From contig JAIPAE010000012.1 in assembly GCA_021740245.1 (NCBI GenBank), positions 1 to 38,484 of the forward strand: a DNA stretch of 38,484 bases. The letters are read 5' to 3'. The stretch is from Bacteroidales bacterium (GTDB taxonomy: Bacteria; Bacteroidota; Bacteroidia; Bacteroidales; PWNQ01). Numbering within the stretch: the stretch's first letter is position 1; the number at the start of each line of letters is the position of its first letter. The notes under the pieces are model-generated. The model was not told where the DNA came from and did no database searches. It saw nothing but the letters and a program-made list of their open reading frames with translations. A program made the translations under genes and the position numbers. Positions 15,791 through 24,511 of the stretch are shown piece after piece.

Positions 15791-17269
15791 TTATTGTTCA
15801 AGGCTCCATTCGGGTCCTTCAGGTGTATCCGTTACTTTAATATTCATTTCGTTCAGGCGGTTGCGAATCATGTCTGCTGTTTCAAAGTCTTTTGCTTTTT
15901 TTGCTTTCTGACGAAGGTCTAGTAAGGTTTCTATTACATCGTTTAAGATATCCTGATTTCCTGCTTCCTGAGCTTCGCTTTCCTTCTTTAGTCCAAGGAT
16001 TTCAAATATAAAATGATGAAAAAGAGATTTTAGCTCCTCCAGATCAGCTTGAGCAATGTTGTTCTTCCCGGCCGAAGCTGAATTGATAAATCTTACAGCA
16101 TCAAATAAGTGGGCGATCAGCACCGGGCTGTTCAGATCATCGTTCAGGGCATTGTAACATTTTGTTTTGAATGCCTTTACATTGAAATCTGATGTTTCAC
16201 CAGGGGTTATTTTCTCCAGAGTTTCCAGGCTGGTCATGAGTTTTTCCAGTCCTTTTTCGGCTGCCTGCAGTGCTTCATTAGAGAAATCTACCGTGGAGCG
16301 GTAATGAGCCTGCAAAATAAAGAAGCGGACAACCATGGGAGAATAGGGCTGAGTGAGAACGTTGTGTTCACCGGAGAAGAGTTCGTCCAGGGTGATGAAA
16401 TTGCCCAGGGACTTGCTCATTTTTTGACCGTTGAAGGAGATCATATTGTTGTGCATCCAGTAGTTCACAGGGTCTTTTCCGTTGGCTGCGACAGACTGTG
16501 CTATTTCGGATTCATGATGCGGAAACTGTAAATCTAAGCCTCCACCGTGAATATCGAAATTGTCGCCCAGATATTTTTTTCCCATAGCCGAGCATTCCAT
16601 GTGCCAGCCTGGAAAACCTTCGCTCCAGGGCGACGGCCAGCGCATGATGTGTTCCGGTGCCGCTTTTTTCCATAAAGCAAAGTCGAAGTTATTCCTCTTT
16701 TCCTGCTGACCGGCCAGGTCGCGGGTGTTGGTCATCAAATCTTCCACCTTGCGACCCGATAATTTCCCGTAATTGTTGTCTTCATTGTATTTCAACACAT
16801 CAAAATAAACAGAACCTTCGGATTCATAAGCATAACCCGATTCCAGGATTTTCTTCACAAATTCAATTTGTTCTATGATGTGTCCCGAGGCCGAAGGCTC
16901 GATGCTTACCGGCAAAGTGTTAAGCTGATCCATGTTTTTGTGATAGCAGCGGCTATAATAATGCACAATTTCCATGGGCTCAAGCTGTTCCAGGCGCGCT
17001 TTTTTGGCTATTTTATCCTCACCCTCGTCGGCATCATTTTCCAGATGGCCCACGTCAGTGATATTGCGGACATAACGAACTTTATATCCCAGATACTGCA
17101 AATAGCGAAATAACAAATCGAAGGTAATGGCCGGACGGGCATGACCTAAATGCGCATCGCCGTAAACCGTTGGCCCGCAGACATACATGCCCACGTTTGG
17201 CGGATTATTCGGCTTAAACGCTTCCTTCTTCCGGTCCATCGAATTATAGATATAAAGCGTATTTTCCAT
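15791..17269 (-). CDS. cysS: Cysteinyl-tRNA synthetase
   Basis: A 492-residue class I aminoacyl-tRNA synthetase charging tRNA-Cys. Cys31 in [18 protein letters not shown] is a zinc ligand, and HLGH at 40-43 is the HIGH signature. [22 protein letters not shown] and [12 protein letters not shown] (the KMSKS loop) follow. The C-terminal DALR-type helical domain ends with [14 protein letters not shown] chose the ATG at 17269; the frame runs 12 codons further to a TTG at 17303-17305, but that TTG is part of the -7 box of the promoter. Probably first gene of an operon with the glutaminyl cyclase. Confidence 0.96.
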   Translation of the reverse strand: MENTLYIYNSMDRKKEAFKPNNPPNVGMYVCGPTVYGDAHLGHARPAITFDLLFRYLQYLGYKVRYVRNITDVGHLENDADEGEDKIAKKARLEQLEPMEIVHYYSRCYHKNMDQLNTLPVSIEPSASGHIIEQIEFVKKILESGYAYESEGSVYFDVLKYNEDNNYGKLSGRKVEDLMTNTRDLAGQQEKRNNFDFALWKKAAPEHIMRWPSPWSEGFPGWHMECSAMGKKYLGDNFDIHGGGLDLQFPHHESEIAQSVAANGKDPVNYWMHNNMISFNGQKMSKSLGNFITLDELFSGEHNVLTQPYSPMVVRFFILQAHYRSTVDFSNEALQAAEKGLEKLMTSLETLEKITPGETSDFNVKAFKTKCYNALNDDLNSPVLIAHLFDAVRFINSASAGKNNIAQADLEELKSLFHHFIFEILGLKKESEAQEAGNQDILNDVIETLLDLRQKAKKAKDFETADMIRNRLNEMNIKVTDTPEGPEWSLEQ

Positions 17270-17302
17270 GGTAGCTGTTTTCTGCTGATTCCTAATATCT
17301 GA

Positions 17303-17332
17303 CAAAATTAAGGGTTTTTAGGCAATGTTCAA
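17303..17332 (-). promoter_or_regulatory. Bacteroidota-type promoter of cysS
   Basis: Minus-strand TTG (plus-strand CAA 17330-17332), 19 nt, TAATTTTG (plus strand 17303-17310): same -7 octamer and spacing as the CDF promoter at 3755-3784. It lies 34 bp before the cysS ATG. Confidence 0.65.
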
Positions 17333-17343
17333 GGATGAATTGG

Positions 17344-17378
17344 GAATTATAAATTATGAATTACGAATTATGAATTAC
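17344..17378. repeat. Tandem 14-bp A+T-rich repeat
   Basis: GAATTATGAATTAC at 17365-17378 repeats with one mismatch at 17351-17364, and a half copy (GAATTAT) precedes it at 17344. It lies directly behind the cysS promoter region and marks the start of the gene-poor debris to 18.7 kb. Confidence 0.7.
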
Positions 17379-17426
17379 GTGGTTTAACTCCCTAAAAATA
17401 AGACAATATTCATGTAGTCTGAATAA

Positions 17427-17768
17427 TACAAAACCCTCTTGTCAAAAAGTGTAATTCATGATCTGGTAGCCGGCACCCCATATAAAATTATATGGTATAA
17501 AAATCAGGGAAACGTGGGAATAGCTGCAACAGAGACCCCAAAGGTATCCCTGTATCCAAACCCGGCAACAAATAGGGTGCATCTTTCATTGAATACTGCG
17601 ATGCAAAATATTAGCTTATATGATTTGACCGGAAAAAAGATCATGAACATGGAGGTAGAAAATATAAGGGAAACAACCATTCAGCTTTCAGGTTTGACGA
17701 CGGGCATTTGTTTTATTCGCATTCAAAATGTTGATCAAGTGTTGATACGGAAATTTATAAAACGGTAA
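17427..17768 (+). pseudogene. Orphan T9SS type A C-terminal sorting domain (gene remnant)
   Basis: About 110 residues ending in a typical T9SS type A sorting domain: VSLYPNPATNRVHLSL, then ISLYDLTGKKI and a final IRKFIKR. Such domains (about 80-90 residues) sit at the C-terminus of large cargo proteins. Here the frame opens just after a stop (17424-17426) with no signal peptide and only about 25 residues before the domain, so it is most likely the 3' remnant of a deleted cargo gene. No ATG precedes the domain in frame; the first start-like codon is TTG at 17439. Not expected to be secreted. Confidence 0.65.
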
Positions 17769-17770
17769 GT

Positions 17771-18151
17771 TCATCTGTTTATAATTTTGTTCGGTGTTCG
17801 CTTTTTCTCTAAATCGCTTAGTTCGCTCAGTTCGCCCTCTCGCATCATCACATCATCGCATCATCACATCATCGCATCATCGCATTACTCATTACGCCAT
17901 TTAATCATCCGCGTGTGTGTTCCGCCTTAGGCGGATCATGGAGGTTTCATCTGTTTATAATTTTGTTCGTTGTTCTGTGTTTGTTCGTTGTTTCTCTTAG
18001 TCTCTCAGTCTCTTCGCCTCTTCGCCTCTTCGTCTCTTCGTTCGCTTAAGTCGCTTTAGTCGCTTCGTTCGCCCTCTCGCATCATCGCATTTCTCATTAC
18101 GCCATTTAATCATTCTCGTGTGTGTTCAGCCTTAGGCGGATCATGGAGGTT
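17771..18151. repeat. Two tandem copies of a low-complexity intergenic unit
   Basis: Unit 1 (17771-17946, 176 bp) and unit 2 (17947-18151, 205 bp) share their start (TCATCTGTTTATAATTTTGT), a TTCGCCCTCTCGCATCATC core, CTCATTACGCCATTTAATCAT and the end (CCTTAGGCGGATCATGGAGG). A third copy appears to begin at 18152 and diverges at once. Length differences come from internal microrepeats: CATCATCRCAT steps in unit 1 (about 17842-17884) and CTCTTCG/TCGCTT steps in unit 2 (about 18010-18070). TCCGCC TTA GGCGGA in unit 1 (17921-17935) is a perfect 6-bp hairpin, mutated in unit 2. No coding potential is seen; this covers the main gene-free part of 17.77-18.15 kb. Confidence 0.8.
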
Positions 18152-18158
18152 TCATCTT

Positions 18159-18683
18159 GTCAGACATACAAAATCATCAGAAGTCCCCCTGAAACAAATG
18201 GAAAATCAGGATGTTTTTAAACCCGTGTTCATGGATATCGGATTACTAAACCATATTGCCGGTATTAAACTTATTGGTTTGGAAAACCTGTTGACTGCTT
18301 TTGAAGGTAATTTAGCGGAATAATTCGTGCTACAGGAAATAATAGCCTCAAACCCTCCATTTCAGGAACAAAAGCTAAATTATTGGTTAAGGGAAGCTAA
18401 GAATTCAAATGCAGAAATAGATTGCTTGCTTCAGATTAAAAATCAGGTAATCCCTGTAGAAATTAAAGCGGGTAAAATCGGTAGCCTCAAATCACTTCAT
18501 GTATTCCTGTCAGAAAAGAATAAAAAAACAGGAATTCGTCTAAACATGAATTTACCTGATTACGGAAGAAATCTAAAGACAAAGGTCAATTTCAAGAAAC
18601 AAACAGAACTTAACTATCATTTGATTTCATTGCCTTTGTATATGGCAAGTCAATTAAAAACGCTTGAAATAGGCATTCATTAG
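18159..18683 (+). pseudogene. Remnant of a DUF4143 AAA-family ATPase, N-terminally truncated, one internal stop
   Basis: One frame encodes the C-terminal part of an ATP-binding protein with a DUF4143 domain: DVFKPVFMDIGLLNHIAG, then GNLAE, a TAA at 18321-18323, then FVLQEIIAS, and later NAEIDCLLQ and VIPVEIKAGKIGSLKSL (the nuclease-like C-terminal fold). Family members read AEQFVLQE at the stop, so CAA to TAA is a single-base nonsense change with the frame kept on both sides. The N-terminal P-loop ATPase half is gone; the remnant starts at the edge of the tandem repeat, suggesting the repeat was the deletion breakpoint. Not expected to be functional. GTG at 18327 could in principle restart translation. 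Confidence 0.8.
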
Positions 18684-18788
18684 TGTATAATATCTCTTTC
18701 CTTTAATTCTTCTTTTCAGAATCATTTTTCCTTCTTACTTTTATGCCCTTAAAAAAATACAATCCGATTTTGTGAAACCAATAGCATT

Positions 18789-19736
18789 ATGGAAAAAATA
18801 CTTATTACCGGAGCTTGTGGCCAGATAGGCACAGACCTGACCTTTGAACTCAGAGAACGATATGGGAATGACAATGTGGTAGCTACGGATATCAAAGAGC
18901 CGGAATCAGAAATGAAGGAAAGCGGTCCTTTTGAATTCCTGGATGTGATGGATGCTGAAAAGATGCATTCACTGGTAAAGAAATACAATATCACACAGAT
19001 TTATCACCTGGCAGCGCTTTTATCAGGAACAGCGGAGAAGATGCCACTGAAAGCCTGGGATATCAACATGCAAAGCCTGATGAACGTGCTGGAACTGGGG
19101 CGCACGGAAAAGCTGAACCGTATTTTCTGGCCCAGTTCTATCGCTGTCTTCGGGCCATCCACGCCGAAGCAAAACACCCCGCAAACCTGCGTGATGGATC
19201 CAAACACGGTGTATGGTATCAGCAAACTCGCCGGTGAACGCTGGGTACAGTATTATTATGAAAAATATGGTGTGGATACTCGTTCTATTCGTTATCCGGG
19301 CCTTATCAGCTATAAAGCAGAGCCCGGCGGCGGCACCACTGATTATGCTGTGGAAATATTTTATGAAGCTATTCGCAAAGGCGAATACACCTGCTTCTTG
19401 AAAGAAGATGCCGCTTTGCCTATGCAGTTTATGCCCGATGCCATCAAAGCAACCATCGACCTGATGGAGGCCGACAGCGCAAGTTTGTCCGTGCGTTCCA
19501 GCTATAACGTGGCCGGGATCAGCTTCAAGCCGGAAGAAATGGTAGCTGAGATAAAAAAACATATGCCGGATTTGAAAGTTGATTACGAACCCGATTTCCG
19601 GCAAGATATCGCTGAAAGCTGGCCGGGAAGCATTGACGATACCGTAGCCCGCGAAGACTGGAGCCTGAAAAACGAATACGACCTGGAACGTATGACTAAA
19701 GTGATGCTCGAGGAAATCGGCAAAAAACTGAAGTAG
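18789..19736 (+). CDS. tdh: SDR-type L-threonine 3-dehydrogenase (NAD-dependent epimerase/dehydratase fold)
   Basis: A 315-residue extended SDR. NAD-binding GACGQIG at 8-14 (GxxGxxG), then HLAALLSG (73-80), WPSSIAVFGPST (114-125) and the catalytic Tyr142-x-x-x-Lys146 in VYGISKLAGERW. RYPGLISYKAEPGGGTTDYA is diagnostic of the SDR-type threonine dehydrogenases of Bacteroidota rather than sugar epimerases. It oxidises L-threonine to 2-amino-3-ketobutyrate with NAD+, the substrate of the Kbl-like enzyme at 12855-14081. The ATG at 18789 directly precedes the Rossmann strand. It is visibly G+C-richer than the debris before and the island after it. An intrinsic terminator follows. Confidence 0.8.
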   Translation: MEKILITGACGQIGTDLTFELRERYGNDNVVATDIKEPESEMKESGPFEFLDVMDAEKMHSLVKKYNITQIYHLAALLSGTAEKMPLKAWDINMQSLMNVLELGRTEKLNRIFWPSSIAVFGPSTPKQNTPQTCVMDPNTVYGISKLAGERWVQYYYEKYGVDTRSIRYPGLISYKAEPGGGTTDYAVEIFYEAIRKGEYTCFLKEDAALPMQFMPDAIKATIDLMEADSASLSVRSSYNVAGISFKPEEMVAEIKKHMPDLKVDYEPDFRQDIAESWPGSIDDTVAREDWSLKNEYDLERMTKVMLEEIGKKLK

Positions 19737-19753
19737 TGCTCAAGTCAAAATAA

Positions 19754-19785
19754 AAAAAAAGCAGCCCTGAGAGTCTGCTTTTTTT
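19754..19785. terminator. Bidirectional intrinsic terminator between tdh and the restriction island
   Basis: Seven A, GCAG, a 10-nt loop (CCCTGAGAGT), CTGC, seven T: an 11-bp stem between stops of convergent genes. Its right arm overlaps the last two bases of the stop codon of the minus-strand gene ending at 19784. Confidence 0.85.
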
Positions 19786-20404
19786 ATATAGATATATTTA
19801 AATCTGTGTAATTCAGTAAAATATGTTTTATTGCACCAATCTCAGTGTGATGTGATTCAAAAAATGATTTGAAGAGGTTGCTTTTTTTGCGTTTTAATAT
19901 TTCGGAATTTCTGCTATCCTTTATAATAAGCTTGTTAATTTCTTTAATTGTTTTATCTGTTCTTCCTTCGAGAAGATAACCTAACATACAACCACGAGGA
20001 TACTTTTCGGAGATGAACCTATCCATGCCTTCCTTGATGTATAATCTTTTTAAATCAGCATCATTCTCTTTTAATCTTTTGGCTTCAATGTAATATATGA
20101 ATTCTTGCTCCAAGAAAATACTTGTTAGTCTAAAATCAATTCTCGATAATCTATCAGCAAAACCTTTAATTTTTAAATCATTCTTTGGTAAATAGTATTC
20201 TCTTGAGGCTGTGATATTCCACTTTAATCTTAGAGGATTTAAATTAATTTTTTCTAAGATCTCCTGTGAAATGTCGTTTTCATTCCAGTTCAACTGAATA
20301 ACTTTTTCATTTAAAGAGGACTGGTATGCTTCATTGATCAATTGAAAACATTTCTGCTCATAAGCATTTCTGAATATTTTCCGAAAATTTTGGTTTAAAG
20401 CCAT
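19784..20404 (-). CDS. Putative PD-(D/E)XK-fold nuclease, partner of the adjacent methyltransferase
   Basis: A 206-residue protein with no named family I can assign. It shows a PD-(D/E)XK-like core: Asp90 in SRIDFRL, then a hydrophobic strand ending in Glu107-Ala-Lys109 (IYYIEAKRL), followed by YIKEGMDRF (about 122-130) and GCMLGYLLEG (about 138-147), a pattern of Glu-x-Lys then helix then strand seen in restriction-endonuclease-like proteins. The N-terminal 75 residues are mostly helical. Its ATG follows the methyltransferase stop by 2 bp, so the two are translationally linked. I infer it is the cleavage subunit of a restriction system; a role as accessory or specificity factor remains possible. 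A+T-rich like its partner. Confidence 0.55.
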   Translation of the reverse strand: MALNQNFRKIFRNAYEQKCFQLINEAYQSSLNEKVIQLNWNENDISQEILEKINLNPLRLKWNITASREYYLPKNDLKIKGFADRLSRIDFRLTSIFLEQEFIYYIEAKRLKENDADLKRLYIKEGMDRFISEKYPRGCMLGYLLEGRTDKTIKEINKLIIKDSRNSEILKRKKSNLFKSFFESHHTEIGAIKHILLNYTDLNISI

Positions 20405-20406
20405 TG

Positions 20407-23400
20407 TTAATTCTCATTTAATATTTCAAGAATCAACTCGGAAGCATCTTCTAATGCCATTGATTTTGACCAAAACCTGCGTTGATTTGGGCGAATAATA
20501 AAAATATCATTGCCAGATTTATAATTAAGTTTTTTTCTAAAATAGATGTTAGTTGATTTTTTTTGCCATAGCTGCTTGTCTATATGTTTAAGTTGTTCAT
20601 CAACAGATTTTGAGGAAATTGTGATTTCCTTCAGTTCATAGTTAAGAGAAAGTTTGATCATCATTAATGGTGTGAAAGGGCCTACTTTGAATATCGTACT
20701 ATTAGCAAATAAATTCTGACCATCAAGAAAGCTATTGATTTCCTCGCTTATAACTTCTCCGTAATCATTTATTTGAATTTGAGGAACAGGATTTAGGGCA
20801 ATAGATTTTTCATGCTTATGAAATAAATCAATATTGTATCTCAAATGCTGAATAATAAACTTGTCCTGTTCAATTAAGCGACCTAAAATTATTTCGTTTA
20901 TCTCATTCTCTATTTCTTTATTAATCTCATAAAAGTTTGATTCAAATAGCAGCCCATTGAAGAGCTGAATAAGATGCATTTTTTGACTCTCACTCAATTT
21001 CCCTGGCAGGAAAGGAGCTCTAAAAAGTTCTTTATATTTTACTACATCTCTTTCGATTCCCCAACTTGAAGTCATTAAAAATGAATAGTATTTTACAAAT
21101 TCAGAATTAAGAAAAATAGTTAACAGCTTTAATAAGTTAATGTCATTATTTTTTGAATATACTCCTATCAGTCCTTTCGAAAAAGCACTTGGATAGTCTA
21201 CATAAGAGGCAATCAATGATAATTGGTTATCATAAACCTTGATGCCTTCATTGATTAATACATGTGTTGTAAGGTATGCCTCTAATTTGCCCAATCTTCT
21301 AAATTTCTTTGCTTTGATTTTATGTTTTGGCTTCGGAGTATAGTACTTAAGAATGTTTTTAGGAGTATGAATTGGTAATTTTTCAATTTCAGTATTTGCT
21401 TTATTAGCAGGAGTACTAAGCTCAAAACCAACACCGTAATCTAAATTATTTCTTTTCAGGAATTCACTAATTGGAAAGTAATTATAATTTAGTTTCTGTA
21501 TTAGCTCCCAATCTTTCAATCCGCCCCACATGGCGATTTTCCATATATTTGTGTCTGGCTTCTGACATTCTTTTCGTGGAAGGTATTTCAAATCCGTAAA
21601 ATTTATAACAAGGCCATCAATCATGTGTGACTTAATGTATGTTTTAGGTGCGTAATAAGCAATTTTAGCTGAAGGGTTTGAAGGTTGTTCTTTTTGATAA
21701 AAAACAATGCTTATAGGACCAGTTGCATCACTAAATAGTTGTCCTCCATGATTTTTAGGTGCTTTTCGAAGAATAGAAAAGTTAAAAACCTTTTCTACAT
21801 AACAATTATTGAAAAGCCATTTTCTAAAACTTTGATAAGTTCCACCTGTATTTGTAAGCACCTTGGTGTTAAATATTAATGCTATTTCTCCCCTTGGAGA
21901 AAACTTCGTTGCTTTATGCAAGAATGGTAAGACTTTTTCCTTAGCGAAATCTTCATTGTTGCAATATTTCTGAATAGAAGGTAATAATTTCCTATTACCA
22001 AAAGGGGGATTGCCAACAACTAAGTCGAAATCAATGTCTTCAATCTCTTTGTTTCTTTCAATGGTATCTCTGCAAAATAGATTATAACCTTGCTTATCCG
22101 GATCTTTCTCATCTGGATCATTAATCAGGTATGGTAATCGTTTCTTTTGCCATAAAGTTTTTGGATCTAAATTGTCAACTAATGCTAAGTATAAGCTAAA
22201 TGCTGCTATTTTAATGGCTTGCGAGTGCAGTTCAATGCCAAAAATGTTTTCAATAAGTATTTTTTTAAGTTGATTGTAATCCTTGAGTTTTTTGTTGTGT
22301 TTGTTTTCATATCTCTTTACCAAGCGCTTAAAGCTCTCAATCAGAAAAATACCGGAACCACAGCTTGGGTCTAAAACCTTGATATTGTACTTAGTATTAG
22401 TCGTTTTAGTTGGTATTTTCTCATTTAGAATAAACTCTACTAAAGCAGGAGGTGTATAATATGCCCCGGAATCTTCTTTGAGCGTATCATCTGTTTCAGC
22501 GAGGAAATTTTCATAAATTTCGCTTAATAACTCAATTTGAATAATACTGAAATTAAATAAACGCCAATCTTCAAAAAGATTGGTTTGTGAGGAATCTTCA
22601 TAGCCAGTTATGAAGCATTGTTTTATTATTTGGAGATGTTCGTCAGAGATATTTTCATACTCATCTACGGTGAAAACATTGCCGTTAAAGTCCTCTTCTA
22701 ATCTTGTAAACAATTTATAGGTGGATTTAACGTCATCTAATATGTCAAAATAAGATTTTGCACCTTCTTTAATATTGGAGTAAAATTTTTCATCTGTAGC
22801 GCCTCTGTCCTCAAGGTATAATAGGAATAATGAACGCAGAATAATTTTATGGATAATTCCTTTTTTAACACCTTGTATTTCAAGTTTATTTGCAGTTTTC
22901 ACTAAGCTTGAAACTAAATATTTATCTACTCTTCTCTGCAGATTGATTTGATCTCTGATAAATTTAGCCTCTTCCAATGTCCATACAATACCTGAATCAA
23001 TGGCAATCCTGGAAAAGAGTTTATTAAGTTTTTCAAGCTGTTTTTCATCAGAGGTATTAAATGCTTCAATCTCAATTCTACGAAGTTCTTTATCGAAATT
23101 AATATCTTTTTTGGTTGTAATAATAGGTCTCTCCGCACAATTGTATATTCGGATTTCTGTATCAGAATAAACATACAAAAAAAGAACTTTCTTGTAATTC
23201 CAGGCCTTTCTATGGATTTCTGCAATATCTCCAAAAGTTTCTTTGTCAAAGTACTCCACTTTTTTTAAAAATATGGCAGGAAAACTCTTCTCTTTTTCAT
23301 CCTGATCAAAATAAACACTATCTATTTCAAAGTTATTTCCTTTTAATTCATTCAGAACAATAGCCTCGCTCTCTAAAAGGTATTCACTTCTAGAGCTTAT

Positions 23401-23451
23401 AGATTTAGCTCTATCTAAGCCAATTAGCTCTATTGCTTCTTGTCCTGTCAT
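20407..23451 (-). CDS. Eco57I-like N6-adenine DNA methyltransferase of a restriction-modification system
   Basis: A 1014-residue protein. Residues about 40-110 are an N-terminal region (VYFDQDEKEKSFPAIF, YNYKKVLFLYVYSDTE-like) seen in large type II methylases. The catalytic core begins with GAYYTPPALVEFIL at 329-342, then SAM-binding motif I VLDPSCGSGIFL at 359-370 and catalytic motif IV DLVVGNPPFG at 476-485, the NPPF form used for N6-adenine methylation. Residues about 650-1014 are the probable target-recognition region. No Glu-x-Lys nuclease motif was found in its N-terminus, so cleavage is more likely by the 206-residue partner 2 bp downstream. Distinctly A+T-richer than its neighbours and flanked by convergent terminator and spacer, as in a transferred island. 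Target sequence unknown. Confidence 0.82.
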   Translation of the reverse strand: MTGQEAIELIGLDRAKSISSRSEYLLESEAIVLNELKGNNFEIDSVYFDQDEKEKSFPAIFLKKVEYFDKETFGDIAEIHRKAWNYKKVLFLYVYSDTEIRIYNCAERPIITTKKDINFDKELRRIEIEAFNTSDEKQLEKLNKLFSRIAIDSGIVWTLEEAKFIRDQINLQRRVDKYLVSSLVKTANKLEIQGVKKGIIHKIILRSLFLLYLEDRGATDEKFYSNIKEGAKSYFDILDDVKSTYKLFTRLEEDFNGNVFTVDEYENISDEHLQIIKQCFITGYEDSSQTNLFEDWRLFNFSIIQIELLSEIYENFLAETDDTLKEDSGAYYTPPALVEFILNEKIPTKTTNTKYNIKVLDPSCGSGIFLIESFKRLVKRYENKHNKKLKDYNQLKKILIENIFGIELHSQAIKIAAFSLYLALVDNLDPKTLWQKKRLPYLINDPDEKDPDKQGYNLFCRDTIERNKEIEDIDFDLVVGNPPFGNRKLLPSIQKYCNNEDFAKEKVLPFLHKATKFSPRGEIALIFNTKVLTNTGGTYQSFRKWLFNNCYVEKVFNFSILRKAPKNHGGQLFSDATGPISIVFYQKEQPSNPSAKIAYYAPKTYIKSHMIDGLVINFTDLKYLPRKECQKPDTNIWKIAMWGGLKDWELIQKLNYNYFPISEFLKRNNLDYGVGFELSTPANKANTEIEKLPIHTPKNILKYYTPKPKHKIKAKKFRRLGKLEAYLTTHVLINEGIKVYDNQLSLIASYVDYPSAFSKGLIGVYSKNNDINLLKLLTIFLNSEFVKYYSFLMTSSWGIERDVVKYKELFRAPFLPGKLSESQKMHLIQLFNGLLFESNFYEINKEIENEINEIILGRLIEQDKFIIQHLRYNIDLFHKHEKSIALNPVPQIQINDYGEVISEEINSFLDGQNLFANSTIFKVGPFTPLMMIKLSLNYELKEITISSKSVDEQLKHIDKQLWQKKSTNIYFRKKLNYKSGNDIFIIRPNQRRFWSKSMALEDASELILEILNEN

Positions 23452-23503
23452 ATGATTATTTTCTAATCAAGAAATTTCGTTTAATATAATAAATTTTTAT
23501 ATA

Positions 23504-23511
23504 CAAAGATA
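23504..23511 (-). promoter_or_regulatory. -7 box upstream of the restriction-modification operon
   Basis: Minus-strand TATCTTTG is a perfect TAnnTTTG match 53 bp before the methyltransferase ATG. No -33 TTG at the usual spacing was seen, and no controller-protein gene is present. Confidence 0.35.
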
Positions 23512-23669
23512 ATTTTTCTTGAAAAAAATGATTAATCTCCTTGTTAATTTTAATGTTCGATGAAATCTAAAGAAATTGAAATAACTTTAAATCAAAATAT
23601 TCAGAAAGCACGCATTTGAGGTCTGTTCTTTTTGTGTTAATTTTTACTTTTTTTTCAAATGTCAAACGA

Positions 23670-24365
23670 CTAAAATGTCCATTTCGCACCCAGTGTCGGG
23701 TTGATTTGAAAGCCCTCTTTGATGAAGTTATTGGCTACTTCTATTTCAGAGCCTAATGAAAAGTTTTTGGTGAAATTATACCAAAGTTGTGGTTCGGCCA
23801 TGAATATAAAGTCAGTATCCACATGGCCGTCAAAATCAAAATCTACCGGTTCTTTCCAGAAGTCGGCAAAACCGGCAAAGGTGAACTTCCCGTCAAAATA
23901 ATTCAGTTCCCATACTCCGGTGATCTGAAATGACAAGTCCTCCACATCGCGAATATATTTGTACATAAGCTGCAGTGTAAAAATTTTTGAAAAATCTTCG
24001 TTGGCAAACGTATAATGCCCTCCAAATAGCCAGGCATCATTGATCTGGTATGCGCCTATATGCGGAACAGCCTCATATTGACCGAATCCACCATTGTATT
24101 CCAGATGAACTTCAAAAGGAGAATTCCAAAACTTTAACCCACGGGCAATTTCAAAATAAGCCATGTTAACTCCGGTTAAATTTTCAGAAATCCCGTAATC
24201 CATATCAATAAAATAAAAAGTAGAGCCCCATTTATCGGGCTTGTACATTTCAACAGTGGAGGTTAAATATTGGCGGTCTTTTCCGAAATCGTAATGCAAT
24301 TGAATATTTTGGGCAGTCAGGTTAAGACCGGTCAATAATGCTAAAATAACAAGTATCTGTCTCAT
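23670..24365 (-). CDS. DUF5020 family outer-membrane protein (Tsx-like barrel)
   Basis: 231 residues. A signal peptide at 1-18 (MRQILVILALLTGLNLTA) is followed by Gln as predicted mature residue 1. The rest alternates aromatic/polar strands (FYFIDMDYG, HLEYNGGFGQY, LQLMYKYIRD) and ends in GAKWTF with the terminal Phe of barrel proteins. It fits DUF5020, thought to form Tsx-like outer-membrane channels; substrate unknown. I chose the ATG at 24365 because the signal peptide starts there; a GTG at 24407 lies next to a probable promoter box and is rejected. It is divergent from the malic enzyme gene. Confidence 0.75.
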   Translation of the reverse strand: MRQILVILALLTGLNLTAQNIQLHYDFGKDRQYLTSTVEMYKPDKWGSTFYFIDMDYGISENLTGVNMAYFEIARGLKFWNSPFEVHLEYNGGFGQYEAVPHIGAYQINDAWLFGGHYTFANEDFSKIFTLQLMYKYIRDVEDLSFQITGVWELNYFDGKFTFAGFADFWKEPVDFDFDGHVDTDFIFMAEPQLWYNFTKNFSLGSEIEVANNFIKEGFQINPTLGAKWTF

Positions 24366-24408
24366 GGATAAGATTTTATTATAGTTCAGGGGTTGTTTAA
24401 ATTTCACG

Positions 24409-24439
24409 CAAAGAAACTATTAAAAGCTCAAATAATCAA
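24409..24439 (-). promoter_or_regulatory. Probable promoter of the DUF5020 gene
   Basis: Minus-strand TTG (plus-strand CAA 24437-24439), 20 nt, TTTCTTTG (plus strand 24409-24416), one mismatch from TAnnTTTG. It lies 44 bp before the ATG. Confidence 0.4.
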
Positions 24440-24511
24440 CAAAATTCAAACAGGATTTTTATTGCTCATCAGGATTAATTATCTTTACGTTTTCAAAAAA
24501 AAATAAAGGTC

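Noticed and set aside
17841..17890. Regular CATCATCGCAT steps that could suggest a CRISPR array
   Set aside because: The period is only about 8-16 bp, there are no spacers of constant length between conserved repeats, and no cas genes are present. It is a microsatellite.
19784..23451. BREX, DISARM or another multi-gene defence system around the methyltransferase
   Set aside because: No pglZ-like phosphatase, large AAA ATPase, Lon-like protease, helicase or DUF1998-type gene is nearby; the flanking genes are metabolic or outer-membrane genes.
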